Of a DNA stretch of 64,000 bases, positions 1 through 10,200 are shown piece after piece. How positions within the stretch are numbered: position 1 is the first letter of the stretch; every line of letters begins with the position of its first letter. The translations under genes and the position numbers were made by a program. The DNA comes from JAHFTY01 sp964584785. Its GTDB lineage: Bacteria > Acidobacteriota > Terriglobia > 20CM-2-55-15. The notes under the pieces are model-generated. The model was not told where the DNA came from. It worked only from the letters and a program-made list of their open reading frames with translations, and searched no databases. The DNA lies in assembly GCA_964584785.1 (NCBI GenBank), contig CAZPBY010000025.1, positions 23,715 through 87,714 on the forward strand, given 5' to 3'.

Positions 1-683
1 GCCGGATCGACGCCCATTCGAATCACGATATTGCCGGGCGCCTTTCCATCCAGCCGCACGATACCTTTGATCGTGCCGGCCGGCCCGGAATTCGCTGCGA
101 AATCCGGAGGCGCGGCGGCGCTCAAGGGAATGGCAGGAGTTACGACAGTGTTTTCGTTCGGTGGATACCAGTATTTCTGGTGACAGTTTTCACACGCGCG
201 ATCGAGCTTCTCACCAGCGGTCATGATGGATTCGGTGCTCCTGGCATCGGCGGCCGCGAGCGCTTCCGACGCCGCATCGTGCAATCCGTGCGCCAGACGA
301 ATCCAGCTCGGACGGTCCTGATTCACCAGAGCTTCAATCGCTTCGGGGGCAAGCTCGATTTTGGGATCCTCGGCTTTCTCTCCGGGTTTTGCGATATGAC
401 GTCCGGGGACGAGCAACAGATTCGTGGCTTCCAGAATGGTGATGACCCGGCGCCTCACATCCTTCCATTCCTCGTCGGTTTGCGGAAACTTCTCGTGCTC
501 GCCATCCGCGTCGACGACGGTTGCTACGGAAGCCCACACGAAGTCCGCACTGGGATCGACCATGGAATCCATGATGTCTTTCACGGTCGCCGTCGGCCGG
601 AATTCCGCTTCCGACGCGGGGTTCGGCGCACCACCGCAACTGGCGATCAAAACCAAAAGCACGGTACACAGGAAACATTTCAC
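1..683 (-). CDS. c-type cytochrome lipoprotein, truncated by the window edge
   Basis: The C-terminus runs off the left edge. The GTG start at 683 opens a lipoprotein signal peptide with a good lipobox (IASC followed by GG, Cys at about residue 16), so the protein is probably anchored in a membrane facing the periplasm. About 180 residues in there is a single heme c motif, CENCH, followed by KYWYPP. The stretch before it is helical and lacks other motifs, as in cytochrome c'-like helical bundles. After the heme comes a Pro/Ala-rich linker and then a sequence (GTIKGIVRLDGKAPGN) resembling the start of a carboxypeptidase-regulatory or plastocyanin-like beta-sandwich, which is cut off. The heme attachment is seen directly; the electron-transfer role is inferred. 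Confidence 0.75.
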   Translation of the reverse strand, partial: MKCFLCTVLLVLIASCGGAPNPASEAEFRPTATVKDIMDSMVDPSADFVWASVATVVDADGEHEKFPQTDEEWKDVRRRVITILEATNLLLVPGRHIAKPGEKAEDPKIELAPEAIEALVNQDRPSWIRLAHGLHDAASEALAAADARSTESIMTAGEKLDRACENCHQKYWYPPNENTVVTPAIPLSAAAPPDFAANSGPAGTIKGIVRLDGKAPGNIVIRMGVDP

Positions 684-798
684 AGAATCACCCCATCGCG
701 TGGCTGAATTAGACCACCGGACCACCGGCAACTGATAGATGTTGCGGCGATTGCGACTTCAGCTTAATCTCCGTAGTGATTCCCGACAAATCAAGTTT

Positions 799-1770
799 AT
801 GAAAAAGCAATTCCGATCTGCTTTATTCCTTTTGCTTCCGGTGACTTTCATCGCGTCCTTACGCAGCAATGCTCAAAATGCGACTCGATCCGAAGTGGCC
901 ACGGAAGTGATGGTCCTCGAAGTGAAACGGAGCGCGTTGACGGCTCTCGGCGTCTTGCAGAAGGCGCGATTCCTCGTCAATGTGCCGGAAACAACGGTAC
1001 GCTCCCTTGCCACGGCACCAGCATCGAAGACGCTTCAACAATTTCGGCTCTCCAGCGCGGGGGCGGGCGTCAATCAGTTTCGAATCGCTTCTCGAGTGAA
1101 TGCCGCCGAAACTCAGGAACAATCGTCATTGCCGCTGGACGCCGGTGTCGACTTCAAGTTCATATCCACGACGTCACTTCAGCAGGAAATTTCACTGCAG
1201 GTGACCAGCCAGCTGCGTATCGAACGCGCCGACGGCGCCGTCGCCGGCACGCCGCCGGTTTTCAGCGGCCAGCCGGTGCAGAACAGAATTTTCACGGCCG
1301 AAGGCGCCAGCGTCATTCTTGGCGGGTTCGTCCCGGAAGCCGACGCGAAGGGTTTGTTGAGGATTGGGACGCTACGCAACAGCCCGGTTCTGAGTCATTT
1401 TGTCTCCGACGAAGACCTGGACGCCTCGACAGTCATCGTTGTATTCACTCCACACATTATTCGTACACCGAGGGTCACCGAGAGGATGGCAGCCCTTCCT
1501 TCGCTGCCTGAAACGAAATCGCAACCGCGGTTTACGATACAGATCGGAGCATTCCGGGAAGAAGCGTCGGCTCGAACGCTTGTGGCCGGCTTAAGCCCGC
1601 GGTATTCCGATGTTTTTATCGAAACATCTTCGGACCACACGTTGTATCGAGTGCGCGTCGGGCTTATTGCGGATATTCAGGCTGCGACACGGATCCAGGA
1701 ACAGCTTAACCGCGAAGGTTTCCACAGCTTCATCGCGCGTACCACATCGACGGGAGCCTTAAAGAAATAA
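799..1770 (+). CDS. Secretin-like domain protein with C-terminal SPOR domain
   Basis: The protein has 323 residues. I chose the ATG at 799 because it opens a clean signal peptide (MKKQFRSALFLLLPVTFIAS, cleavage near SNAQ); the in-frame ATG at 739 would add an unlikely Arg-rich leader. Residues about 110-235 resemble the C-terminal part of the type II/III secretin family, including a GASVILGGFVP stretch and ending in TVIVVFTPHIIRTP. Residues about 243-323 are a SPOR domain (PRFTIQIGAF ... YRVRVGL), which binds glycan strands lacking stem peptides. It is much shorter than a true GspD or PilQ and lacks N0/N1/KH domains, so it is unlikely to be a complete secretin. A periplasmic role at the cell wall or septum is inferred. 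Confidence 0.75.
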   Translation: MKKQFRSALFLLLPVTFIASLRSNAQNATRSEVATEVMVLEVKRSALTALGVLQKARFLVNVPETTVRSLATAPASKTLQQFRLSSAGAGVNQFRIASRVNAAETQEQSSLPLDAGVDFKFISTTSLQQEISLQVTSQLRIERADGAVAGTPPVFSGQPVQNRIFTAEGASVILGGFVPEADAKGLLRIGTLRNSPVLSHFVSDEDLDASTVIVVFTPHIIRTPRVTERMAALPSLPETKSQPRFTIQIGAFREEASARTLVAGLSPRYSDVFIETSSDHTLYRVRVGLIADIQAATRIQEQLNREGFHSFIARTTSTGALKK

Positions 1771-1805
1771 GATTGGTTTCGAGTTTCGCTCTTCGCGAGG
1801 AGTCC

Positions 1806-2573
1806 ATGACCAAAAGCATGCACTTCACGAGGCGCCGCTTCTGTTCAGTCGCGGCAAGCCTGATGGCGTCGTGGACGATCGCTGGCGCATGCCGTCCATT
1901 GGGCAGTTGGGATCCACCCGGCGACGGAAGGCTCAACGTGCATCCACGCTCCTCTCCGAATGCATCCCAAACGGGACAAATCAAGCTAGGCCTGGCGCGC
2001 GACCGCGATGCGATACTGCGATTGCCTGAATCTTCAACCAGTGCACCGTTGCTGCTGATGCTGCATGGCGCAGGCCAAAGCGCCGAGGACATGTTTGGGT
2101 ACCTCGGTTCGGCGCCTGAGGAAGCCGGAGTTGCGGTACTCGCGCCAAACTCGCGCAGCTACACCTGGGATGCGATTGGTGGCAGTTTCGCCGCCGATAT
2201 CGAAATGCTGGATCACGCGCTCGACCGCGTGTTTGACATGGCAGCGATTGATGTGACGCGTATGGCCGTCGGTGGATTCTCCGACGGCGCCAGTTACGCG
2301 CTCTCACTCGGACTGATCAATGGTGACCTGTTTAGCCGCGTCGTTGCATTCTCGCCGGGTTTCGTCGTCGACCGTCCTCCACACGGCAGGCCGCGCTTTT
2401 TCATCTCACACGGAACCGCGGACCACATCCTCCCGATCGACTCGTGCGGCCGCCCAATCGCCGCCGATTTGAAAGCGCGGGGTTATGACGTCACATTCCG
2501 CGAATTCGCCGGTGACCATGAAATACCACCCAGGATTGCAAGCGAAGGCCTGGCCTGGATCGCTAAAAGTTAG
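1806..2573 (+). CDS. Exported alpha/beta-hydrolase (phospholipase/carboxylesterase or PHB-depolymerase type)
   Basis: The protein has 255 residues. The ATG at 1806 follows a GAGGAG ribosome site; a TTG at 1773 is possible but lacks one. The N-terminus has a twin-arginine-like signal (FTRRRFCSVAAS) and a possible lipobox ending at Cys in AGAC, so Tat export and lipidation are plausible. The mature part is an alpha/beta-hydrolase: LLMLHGAGQS forms the oxyanion region, GGFSDGAS carries the nucleophile Ser, SHGTADHILP the Asp and GDHEIPP the His. The substrate cannot be read from the sequence. It follows the SPOR gene closely on the same strand and overlaps the convergent TPR gene by 11 bp at its 3' end. 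Confidence 0.8.
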   Translation: MTKSMHFTRRRFCSVAASLMASWTIAGACRPLGSWDPPGDGRLNVHPRSSPNASQTGQIKLGLARDRDAILRLPESSTSAPLLLMLHGAGQSAEDMFGYLGSAPEEAGVAVLAPNSRSYTWDAIGGSFAADIEMLDHALDRVFDMAAIDVTRMAVGGFSDGASYALSLGLINGDLFSRVVAFSPGFVVDRPPHGRPRFFISHGTADHILPIDSCGRPIAADLKARGYDVTFREFAGDHEIPPRIASEGLAWIAKS

Positions 2574-3432
2574 CGCGAGACCCTCGCTCGTAGTTGCGGC
2601 GGCACGTGATTAGAGTGGGGTGGTTCGCATCGAGTGTCTTCTCGAAAACCTGAACGGCGCGGCCATAGAGTTCGCGGGCTTCCTTTGTTCTTCCGGATGC
2701 TTTCAGCAGCACCGCTAAATTGTTCAGTGTGGTTGCGACGTCGGGATGCTCCGGCCCCAGGGCCTTTTCCTTGATTTCAAGCGCGCGGCGATAAAGCGGC
2801 TCCGCTTCGTCGAACTGGCGGCGCGCTTGCTTTACCGCCGCAAGGTTGTTGAGATTGATCGCCACTTCGAGATGATCGGGTCCGTAAGCCTTCTCGAAGA
2901 TGGCGAGGGCGCGATAGTAGAGAGGTTCCGACTCGTCATATTTTTGTTGACCGTCCAGGATTGCGGCAAGCGCGGCGATGTCGGCGGCGACGTCCGCATG
3001 GTCCGGGCCGAGTGCCTTTTCGCGTATTTCTACGGAGCGGCGGGCAAAGGGCTCGCCTTCGGCGTAACTGCCGCGTGAATGCTGCAGGCCGCCGAGATTG
3101 TGAAAGATCGTCGCAACTGCGACATGATCCGCGCCGAAGATTTCTTCACTGATCGACAGAGCGCGCTCGTACAACGACTGAGCGGCATCGAAGCGGCCCA
3201 TGTACTTGTACAGCACACCAAGATTGTTGAGAAGCGTTGCGACTTCACGATGGCGCGGGCCGAAAACGGCTTCCCCGAGCGCCAAAGCCTCGCGAAACAG
3301 CGGTTCCGCTTCCCGGTAGCGGCCCTGCACTCGGTAATCGTCCGCTCGTTTCGCCAGGAGCCGAACCGTTGCGAACCGCGAATCCATTCGGGAACTTTTT
3401 TCACGAACTGTTTCAGCCAGGGTGCGCTTCAT
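2563..3432 (-). CDS. Tetratricopeptide repeat protein, kinesin-light-chain type
   Basis: The protein has 289 residues. The start at 3432 (MKRTLAETVREK) has an AAAGG site eight bases upstream; an upstream in-frame ATG at 3507 has no such support. From about residue 30 it is almost entirely 42-residue TPR units of the kinesin-light-chain (TPR_12) kind, with recurring AEPLYRRALEI and HPDVATTLNNLA signatures, giving roughly six repeats. No signal peptide or catalytic domain is visible, so it should be a cytoplasmic interaction scaffold. It is the last gene of a minus-strand series that includes the four-repeat acidic protein and the Ser/Thr kinase with its own TPR tail. Its partner is unknown. 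Confidence 0.85.
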   Translation of the reverse strand: MKRTLAETVREKSSRMDSRFATVRLLAKRADDYRVQGRYREAEPLFREALALGEAVFGPRHREVATLLNNLGVLYKYMGRFDAAQSLYERALSISEEIFGADHVAVATIFHNLGGLQHSRGSYAEGEPFARRSVEIREKALGPDHADVAADIAALAAILDGQQKYDESEPLYYRALAIFEKAYGPDHLEVAINLNNLAAVKQARRQFDEAEPLYRRALEIKEKALGPEHPDVATTLNNLAVLLKASGRTKEARELYGRAVQVFEKTLDANHPTLITCRRNYERGSRANF

Positions 3433-3521
3433 AGGAGATGCCTTTCGGGACAGATGGACAGATGCGATCCGCGCCGGTATCGAGCGGCCGCGGATCGCTG
3501 ATTTCAAAGCAGTGCCGGAAA

Positions 3522-3911
3522 CTACGCGTCGAGGATCACGGTTTCGTTGTGATTGAATGTGGTACCTGGAGCGATGACCGGCTCCAGTTCCTCGACGTCC
3601 AGTTCGATTTCGGCATCGGTGAGAAGTGTTTCGGTGTGGTTAAACGAAGAGCCTGGTGCGATGACCTCCTCGAGTTCCTCGATGTCCAGTTCGATCTCCT
3701 TATCCGTCAGGAGGGTCTCGTTGTGATTGGCTAACCTAACTCCTGGAGCGACGATTTCTTCCAGTTCCTCAATGTCCGCTTCGATTTCCTGATCCGTCAC
3801 GAGGGTCTCGTTGTGATTGGTTAACCTATACGGGGCGACGATTTCTTCCAGTTCCTCGATGTCCAGTTCAATGTCGTCAGCGTCGATCGTGCTTTCATAC
3901 GTGGCTGTCAT
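3522..3911 (-). CDS. Small acidic protein of four ~29-residue repeats (unknown; possible multi-core peptide precursor)
   Basis: The protein has 129 residues. The ATG at 3911 follows a strong AAAGGAG site six bases upstream, which rules against the ATG at 3965. After 13 residues it consists of four tandem units of 28-30 residues. Each runs I-E-x-D-[IV]-EELE-[EP]-[IV]-[IV]-AP, then 3-5 variable residues, then NH[NT]ET followed by a hydrophobic pair and Asp (LVTD, LLTD, LLTD, ILD). It has no cysteine, signal peptide or membrane segment. The EELEEIVAPG portion looks like the end of a RiPP leader (ELEEV-GG type) and the NHNETLLTD portion could be a short core, so a multi-core precursor is one reading. 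No LanM, ATP-grasp, radical SAM or protease gene lies nearby. A metal- or protein-binding repeat protein is equally possible. Confidence 0.7.
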   Translation of the reverse strand: MTATYESTIDADDIELDIEELEEIVAPYRLTNHNETLVTDQEIEADIEELEEIVAPGVRLANHNETLLTDKEIELDIEELEEVIAPGSSFNHTETLLTDAEIELDVEELEPVIAPGTTFNHNETVILDA

Positions 3912-4133
3912 AGATTCTCCTTTGTGCGGCGCCACTGGCTGCTGCGCCTTTTGAATGACCTTCATATGGCAAGCGAGATACCAGCGGTTTGAAGGGAAAG
4001 GAATCCTGGTCTAAGTCTTTAACGAGACGGGCGATACGTTAAAGCCATGGTTCGCAGACCCGTTGGCGTGAAGGCGGCTGCGTATCTGAACGGAGACAGC
4101 GCGATTTAAAGAAGGAGACAGAAAACCGCGGGC

Positions 4134-7100
4134 TCAGCTTGGACCATTGGCGGCCAGCCGACGGCGGGCGTCGGTGACGAGAGGGTCGTGGTCCGCTTTC
4201 TGCTTGAGGGATACGAAGGTTTTATACCATTGGGCAGCGCCGGAGCTTTTCAGACCTTCGGCAGAGCGGCCGAGGTAGTAGTAGACCTCGGGAAAGACAT
4301 GGAAGCTGGGGATATCGTCCAGGAAGATCGCCGTCGCTTCACCGCGCCGTTTGAAGCACTGATCGAATTCCGAAGACGCTTCGGCGAACGAGCCCATTTC
4401 CAGGTATGCTCGACCGAGTGCCAATCGTCCGACCCAGGTATCGGCGAATTTCTGGGCCTCGCGAAACTTGTCGACAGCCAAAAGGGGCCGCCGTTCCGAC
4501 AGGTCCATTTCACCTTCGAGAAGTTTCGCGTAGGCCCGCGGTTCCGCTTCCAAACGCGATTCCAGTTGCTTCACCAGTCCACGGGCTTTCGCCGGTTGTT
4601 GCAGCGCGATGTAGACACCGGCGGCTTGAAACGCAACACCATAGTCCTTACTTTCAGACACGGCGCGATCGGCGGCAGACGATGCCTGAGCGTTTTCCAT
4701 GCGAGCGAGGTGAACAGTGGACAGTGTCGCCAACTTACTTGCCGCCGCCGAATGATTGCCGGCGGCGAGATCACTCGAAACACCCTGCGTGAGAAGCGCG
4801 ATCGCATCGGCGGAGCGGCCCTCAAATAAAGCAACGTCAGCCAGACCGGCTGACGCCAATGACGCCCCCGTCGCACCTCGACTGCGGACCGATCGGTACT
4901 GTTCGATCGCTTGATCCGTAAATTTCTCGAACGCCAGATCGGCCATCGCAACCACCAAATACGCTTTCGCTATCGACGGGTTCGACTGCAGCAGTTTCTC
5001 AGCCCCGTCGCGCGCGGTCTTGAAGTCGCCGGCATACATCGCGAAAAGCGCAGCGTTGTTTCTGGCGACATCGTTCTGCGGATAAAGTTCGAGAAACTTG
5101 TGGATTTCGGCGAGCGCTCGGGGCATATCGCGTCTCTGCAAGTAACTGATGGCCAGGTTGTTTCTTGCAGCCCCGTCTGCCGGATATTGGGCCAGGAGCT
5201 CGTTCAACTCTTCGATGGCTTTATCGGTGTTCTTTGTGAGTATGTAGTAAAGGCTGCGCGTTCGGTATTTTTCGCGATCCGTCATCCGGTCGATGTGCTC
5301 GAGAGCCAGTTGATAGTATGTTTCGGCTTCAGCGGTCCGGCCCGTATTGGCGTAGGCAGCCGCGATACCGGAATAGGCACGTCCCATGTTGGGATCAACC
5401 TTGATGGCGTCGGTGTAATAGCGAATCGCTTCTTCCCAATTTGCATCTTCGCGAAGCCGTTGAGCGCGCGTATAACTCTGAAGCGCTTCCAGCGACGCGG
5501 CGCTGAACGTCTCCGCATCGGCCGACTTTAATTCCGAGGACGAGGCATCCCCCAATGCCGTGCGCAGGTTGATGGCCAGCCTGCCGATCGCAGCGGGTAA
5601 GGCGTCCTTGCGGTCCGCATCGATCTCGGCCGCTGCGACACTCTCTCCCGACGACGACTTCACCACTTTTGTCGTGATTCGGTAGCCGGCCCCAGCTGTC
5701 AGAACCGAACCTGAAAGAACATAATCGATACCTTGCCGCACCGCTTCGACACGCGCCACCGGTTCACTGAGAGCGGTCGCTCCCTGCAGTTGTCTTGCGG
5801 TATTTCGGGCTTGAGCGCGATTGACGCTTTGGATGAAAGAAGCCCCTTCCAGCGCCAGTCCCAGAATCGGTTCGACGGTCCCCTGCAACGCAGCGTCCGA
5901 AGTGGTGAAATCGGCAAGCAGAACTTGAACAGGCTTGGGAGTCACAAGCTTGTGGGGTTGAACTATCCCCGGAACGTAATCGACGATGGCATAGGACAGC
6001 AGGCCGATGGCGGCCATGGCGGCCATGGCGGCCACGGGTTTCCACCGGCGTGCGCGTAACCGGTCCCACCAGGACGGCAGCTTCGCCGGATCGACCGCTT
6101 CGAGATCGGAAAGCAGTTCCCCGACGTTCTGATACCGATGGGCAGGATCGATCTTCAGACATTTCACGATGATCTGGTTCGCAACCGGCGGAACCGAAGG
6201 GTCCAGCTGGGCTGGAGGTGTTGCCGGTTTTAGAGTGCGCAACAACATGGATGCCCGTGCATTCTCGGCTTTGAAGGGAACCTGTCCGGTAAGCAACTGG
6301 TAGAAAATGATGCCGAACGAAAAGATATCCGACCGGTCATCCACGGTTTCACCGCGAGCCTGTTCCGGCGACATATAGTCGATGGATCCGATCGGTCCTA
6401 CCGTCGTCCCGTCGGATTCGTCCAAAGAGCGGGCGATACCAAAATCCATGACGATCGCCTTTCCGCGGTGATCGATCATGATGTTGTGCGGCTTCAGATC
6501 GCGATGGACGACCCGGTTGGAATGGGCCGCTTCCAACGCCTGGCAAATCTGACGGACAATGGGCAGCGCGTCACGCAGTGTGAGCTTTCCGCGCTGCTCG
6601 ATGACACTCTTCAGAGTGACACCATCGATGTACTCCATGGTGATGAACTTCATTCCATCGGCTTTGCCGATGTCGAAGATCCGGACCACATTTTCGTGAG
6701 TGATTTGCCGGGCCAGAATCAGCTCTTGCGTGAAGCGCCGCAATATTTCTGGCTTATCCGCAAGCTCCGGCCGAATGACCTTCAGAGCAACGAAGCGATC
6801 AACTTCACGGTCCCGCGCCTTGTACACGGCGCCCATGCCACCCTCGCCGAGCATATTGAGAATCTCGTAACGTCCGCCGAGAGTCATGCCGGGGACAAGG
6901 GCGGACTCGGTCCAGCCCGGTGGCAGGGTGACCGTTGGGGTTTCGATGCGATCATCTTGAATGGATTTCAGCGAGGCTTGCAGAACGGGACGTAATAATC
7001 CGGCGGAACTATGGTCGTTCGCGAGCAGCGATTCCAGTTCTCGCCGAACCTCGGCCGAAATACCGGCGTTATTCAGAAACCCATCGCGCTCGATCTCGGG

Positions 7101-7157
7101 CAGGCCTTGCAGCTGATGAAACAAAGTTTCGATCTGTTTCCACTGCTCGCTATCCAT
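4134..7157 (-). CDS. Membrane Ser/Thr protein kinase with C-terminal TPR region
   Basis: The protein has 1007 residues. I chose the start at 7157 (MDSEQWKQIETLF), which matches the usual beginning of this kinase class; in-frame upstream starts exist at 7205 and 7289. The Hanks-type kinase domain spans about residues 95-355: Gly loop GEGGMGAVYK near 105, catalytic Lys in VALKVI near 126, HRDLKPHN near 220 and DFGIAR near 238, so it should be active. One transmembrane helix lies at about 373-393 (MAAIGLLSYAIVDYV). The extracytoplasmic part starts with a beta-rich segment and continues into many TPR units. Such kinases relay an extracytoplasmic signal to cytoplasmic targets. The gene ends 222 bp before the four-repeat protein and starts downstream of the 2393-aa secreted protein, all on one strand. 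Confidence 0.92.
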   Translation of the reverse strand: MDSEQWKQIETLFHQLQGLPEIERDGFLNNAGISAEVRRELESLLANDHSSAGLLRPVLQASLKSIQDDRIETPTVTLPPGWTESALVPGMTLGGRYEILNMLGEGGMGAVYKARDREVDRFVALKVIRPELADKPEILRRFTQELILARQITHENVVRIFDIGKADGMKFITMEYIDGVTLKSVIEQRGKLTLRDALPIVRQICQALEAAHSNRVVHRDLKPHNIMIDHRGKAIVMDFGIARSLDESDGTTVGPIGSIDYMSPEQARGETVDDRSDIFSFGIIFYQLLTGQVPFKAENARASMLLRTLKPATPPAQLDPSVPPVANQIIVKCLKIDPAHRYQNVGELLSDLEAVDPAKLPSWWDRLRARRWKPVAAMAAMAAIGLLSYAIVDYVPGIVQPHKLVTPKPVQVLLADFTTSDAALQGTVEPILGLALEGASFIQSVNRAQARNTARQLQGATALSEPVARVEAVRQGIDYVLSGSVLTAGAGYRITTKVVKSSSGESVAAAEIDADRKDALPAAIGRLAINLRTALGDASSSELKSADAETFSAASLEALQSYTRAQRLREDANWEEAIRYYTDAIKVDPNMGRAYSGIAAAYANTGRTAEAETYYQLALEHIDRMTDREKYRTRSLYYILTKNTDKAIEELNELLAQYPADGAARNNLAISYLQRRDMPRALAEIHKFLELYPQNDVARNNAALFAMYAGDFKTARDGAEKLLQSNPSIAKAYLVVAMADLAFEKFTDQAIEQYRSVRSRGATGASLASAGLADVALFEGRSADAIALLTQGVSSDLAAGNHSAAASKLATLSTVHLARMENAQASSAADRAVSESKDYGVAFQAAGVYIALQQPAKARGLVKQLESRLEAEPRAYAKLLEGEMDLSERRPLLAVDKFREAQKFADTWVGRLALGRAYLEMGSFAEASSEFDQCFKRRGEATAIFLDDIPSFHVFPEVYYYLGRSAEGLKSSGAAQWYKTFVSLKQKADHDPLVTDARRRLAANGPS

Positions 7158-7290
7158 CCGGCCCGCCGTTTCTTTGGAAGAAGTGCCGCCGTGAAAGTAG
7201 CACATCAAGTGCGGGGGTTCAACGATCGGCGGGCGCGCTGAGACACGATCCCGAAGGCCAGGTCTCACAGCGGGCAGGCATTTCGGCATA

Positions 7291-10200
7291 TCAAGGCACC
7301 TTTACGGCGTTCGAAAACTCGGACGTGTTGCCGTTGGGATCGGTTGCGGTCGCGCTGATCCACTTGCCGGTCACGAGCGCCACCGCGACAGGGCCGATCG
7401 ACGCGTGCCCCGCGCCGTCTGTGTGCACAACCGTCGTAGCGACCAGGGTCTTGCCCTCGTGATTTGCGGTATCGCTGGAGAATAACTGCACCGTGAAATC
7501 GAGATTCGGCGCCGTAAAAATTTCTCCCGTGATGGACGTCGTCGTCGCGCCGGTAATGATCGGGAAATTCTGCAACCCGTTCGGTCCGTTGTCGGCATCC
7601 GGCGCTCCGTCGTTCGGTGTGACGCCGTCAGCGCCGAGGTCGATGCCGATGCCGCCGTTACCGAAGATCGAATTGCCGAGAATCGGATTTCCTGTCGCCC
7701 CAACTCCTGTGACCGACACGCCCGGGCCACCGTTGAATGCGATCAGGTTGCCTTCGCCGGCGTTCGCACCGCCCACGAAATTGCCTTTGACGGAGTCGAT
7801 GATCACGCCGGGGCCGCCGTTTGCCGCGGCCGCAGTGCCGGAAGGATTGGTGCCGATGTAATTCCCGATGATCCGGTTGCCCGTCACAGCAGGATCGCTT
7901 CCTACGAACACGCCATACAGGGTGTTGTTCGAAATGATGTTGCGGTCCGCTGGAGTCGTGCCCCCAATCAGCGAGTCGTGGGAGCCCGTCTCGATGATGA
8001 TTCCGGCGGAGTTGCCGAGTGCCGTAGTGCCGGAGGCGTCGAACCCGATCAGATTAGCGCGAATCGTGGTGAATGCCGACCCCACGGCCACTACGGCGTT
8101 GCCGTTACTGGAAAAGACATTGTTCTGAATGACCTGGTGATCGCCGTTTAATACTTCGATACCCGTACCGTTGGCGTTAGCTCCTCCGAACAGGTTGGTG
8201 ACGTAAATTGTGCCTGCCGCATTGAGGCCAAAGTAGTTGCCATCAATGGACACATTCAACCCGCTGGACACGACACCAATATTGGTGCCCGCTATCACGT
8301 TTCTTCCCGCCGGAGTGCCGTCGCCGATCGACGTATTGGGAACAGGGTACGCGGCAACAATTCCATAAGTATTGGGCCCGTTCATGCCGATGTTGCCCGT
8401 AGCGTCGGTACCTACGAAATTGCCGAGGATACGATTGCCCGCGCTCGCCCCCTGAATTTGAACCCCTCCAATGGCGTCTCCTCGACCCACAATCACGTTG
8501 CAGTCTCCGGTACACGGTCCGCCCGGCGTGGTCCCGCCTGTTCCCCCAATCGTATTATTTGCGGAATCCTGGACATAAATCGTGAAGCCGGTAATGCCTA
8601 AAAGTTCGCTGCCGGCGAGATTCGTACCGAGGTAGTTGCCGGCGATCCGATTATTGCCTCCCGTCTGAAGGACGATCCCGTTGCCGGCAAACCCGCCCAA
8701 TGCCAAACCGCGTACCAGGCTCGATCCACCCCTAAGCACGAAGCCACTGGCACCGGCGCCGGCAGAACGGCCATCGATCAGCACAACCGGATGGCCTGTA
8801 TATCCGGGTTGTGTCGTGCCATCGATTGAAACCGGCCGTGTCATCGCGGGCAGCGGCGTCAACGGGCTGATGGTATACGAGGCCGCGGCGGGAACGATGT
8901 TGAATACGATCCGTGCGGGACCGGATGACGCATTCGCGTCGAGCATTGCCTGGCGGAGCGAACCGGGTCCGTTATCGTTGACGTTCGAGACGACATGATA
9001 GGCCACAGGCACGCACAGCGAAAACTCCGAAGTGTTGCCATTGGGATCGGTGGCCGTTGATGTAACGAACTGTCCATTCAGCAGTGAGAATGGGCCCAAC
9101 GTCGGAAAGGCGGCATTACCCGAAGCATCGGTCGTGACGGAAAACGTGGCGATGAGCGTTTGGCCCTCCCCGTAATTGGAAGCGTGGCATACGTTATTCT
9201 GGAACAGCTGAATCGTGAAGGTTGTAGCCGGAGTGCTGTTCAGCATACCGGTAAGTGTGGTTGTGGTTGCGGAAGTGATCACTGGAAAATTCTGCACGTT
9301 GTTGGGTCCGATGTCGGCGTCGAGTGGGTCATCCGGCGTAACGCCAGGAGTACCTGCAGGTCCCGTAAAGAGATCAATGCCAAGCCCACCGTTCGCGAAG
9401 ATCGAGTTACCGAGAATAGGATTTCGGGTCGAGCTTCTTCCTGTAATGGATTCCGCGACGGCAACGCCACCTCCGTCGTTGAAAGCGATCACATTGCCTT
9501 CACCCGCAGCCGTACCGCCGACGGAGTTACCGGCGGAGGAATCGATAATCACGCCCCAGAATGCATTTCCAATAGCCACCCCGCCGGCAGTGGTGCCGAT
9601 ATAATTCCCGATAATGCGGTTGCCGGTGGGGCCTGGTTCCGTGCCGTCGCTCCCGACAGTCACTGCCCCGAAGGTGTTCCCGGCGAAGGTACCGGAAACG
9701 ACATTACCCGGACCGATGGTGTTTTGGTTTGCGGCATTATAAACGAGCACTCCATAGTAATTGCCGATCACTGCATTGCCGGCGGCGTTAAGCCCAATGA
9801 TGTTGCCTCTGGTGGTATTGTGAGCCGATGTAGCGTGAGCCAATTTCACTGCAACTCCATTGATTCCGGAAATCACGTTGTTCTCGATCAGACCATGATC
9901 CAGTTCCAGCTGTATGCCGTTCAGGGAATTGTTGGCGCCTGACGTGGAGTTGAGCAGCGCGGCTGTGCCCGCCGCGTTGGTGCCGACGAAATTCCCTTTG
10001 ATGGACGTGTTGGACCCACGCGACCAGATGTCGATGTCGCCGCCGGAAATGACGTTACGTCCGCCTGGAGTGCCGTCTCCGATCATCGTGCCCGGTGCAT
10101 TTGTAAACACTCCAAGCGTCGTTGTGCCGTTGATTCCTTCCGTCCCTGCGGCATTGGTATTGATGAAATTAGCCAGTACCTGGTTGCCTGCCGAAAGCGC

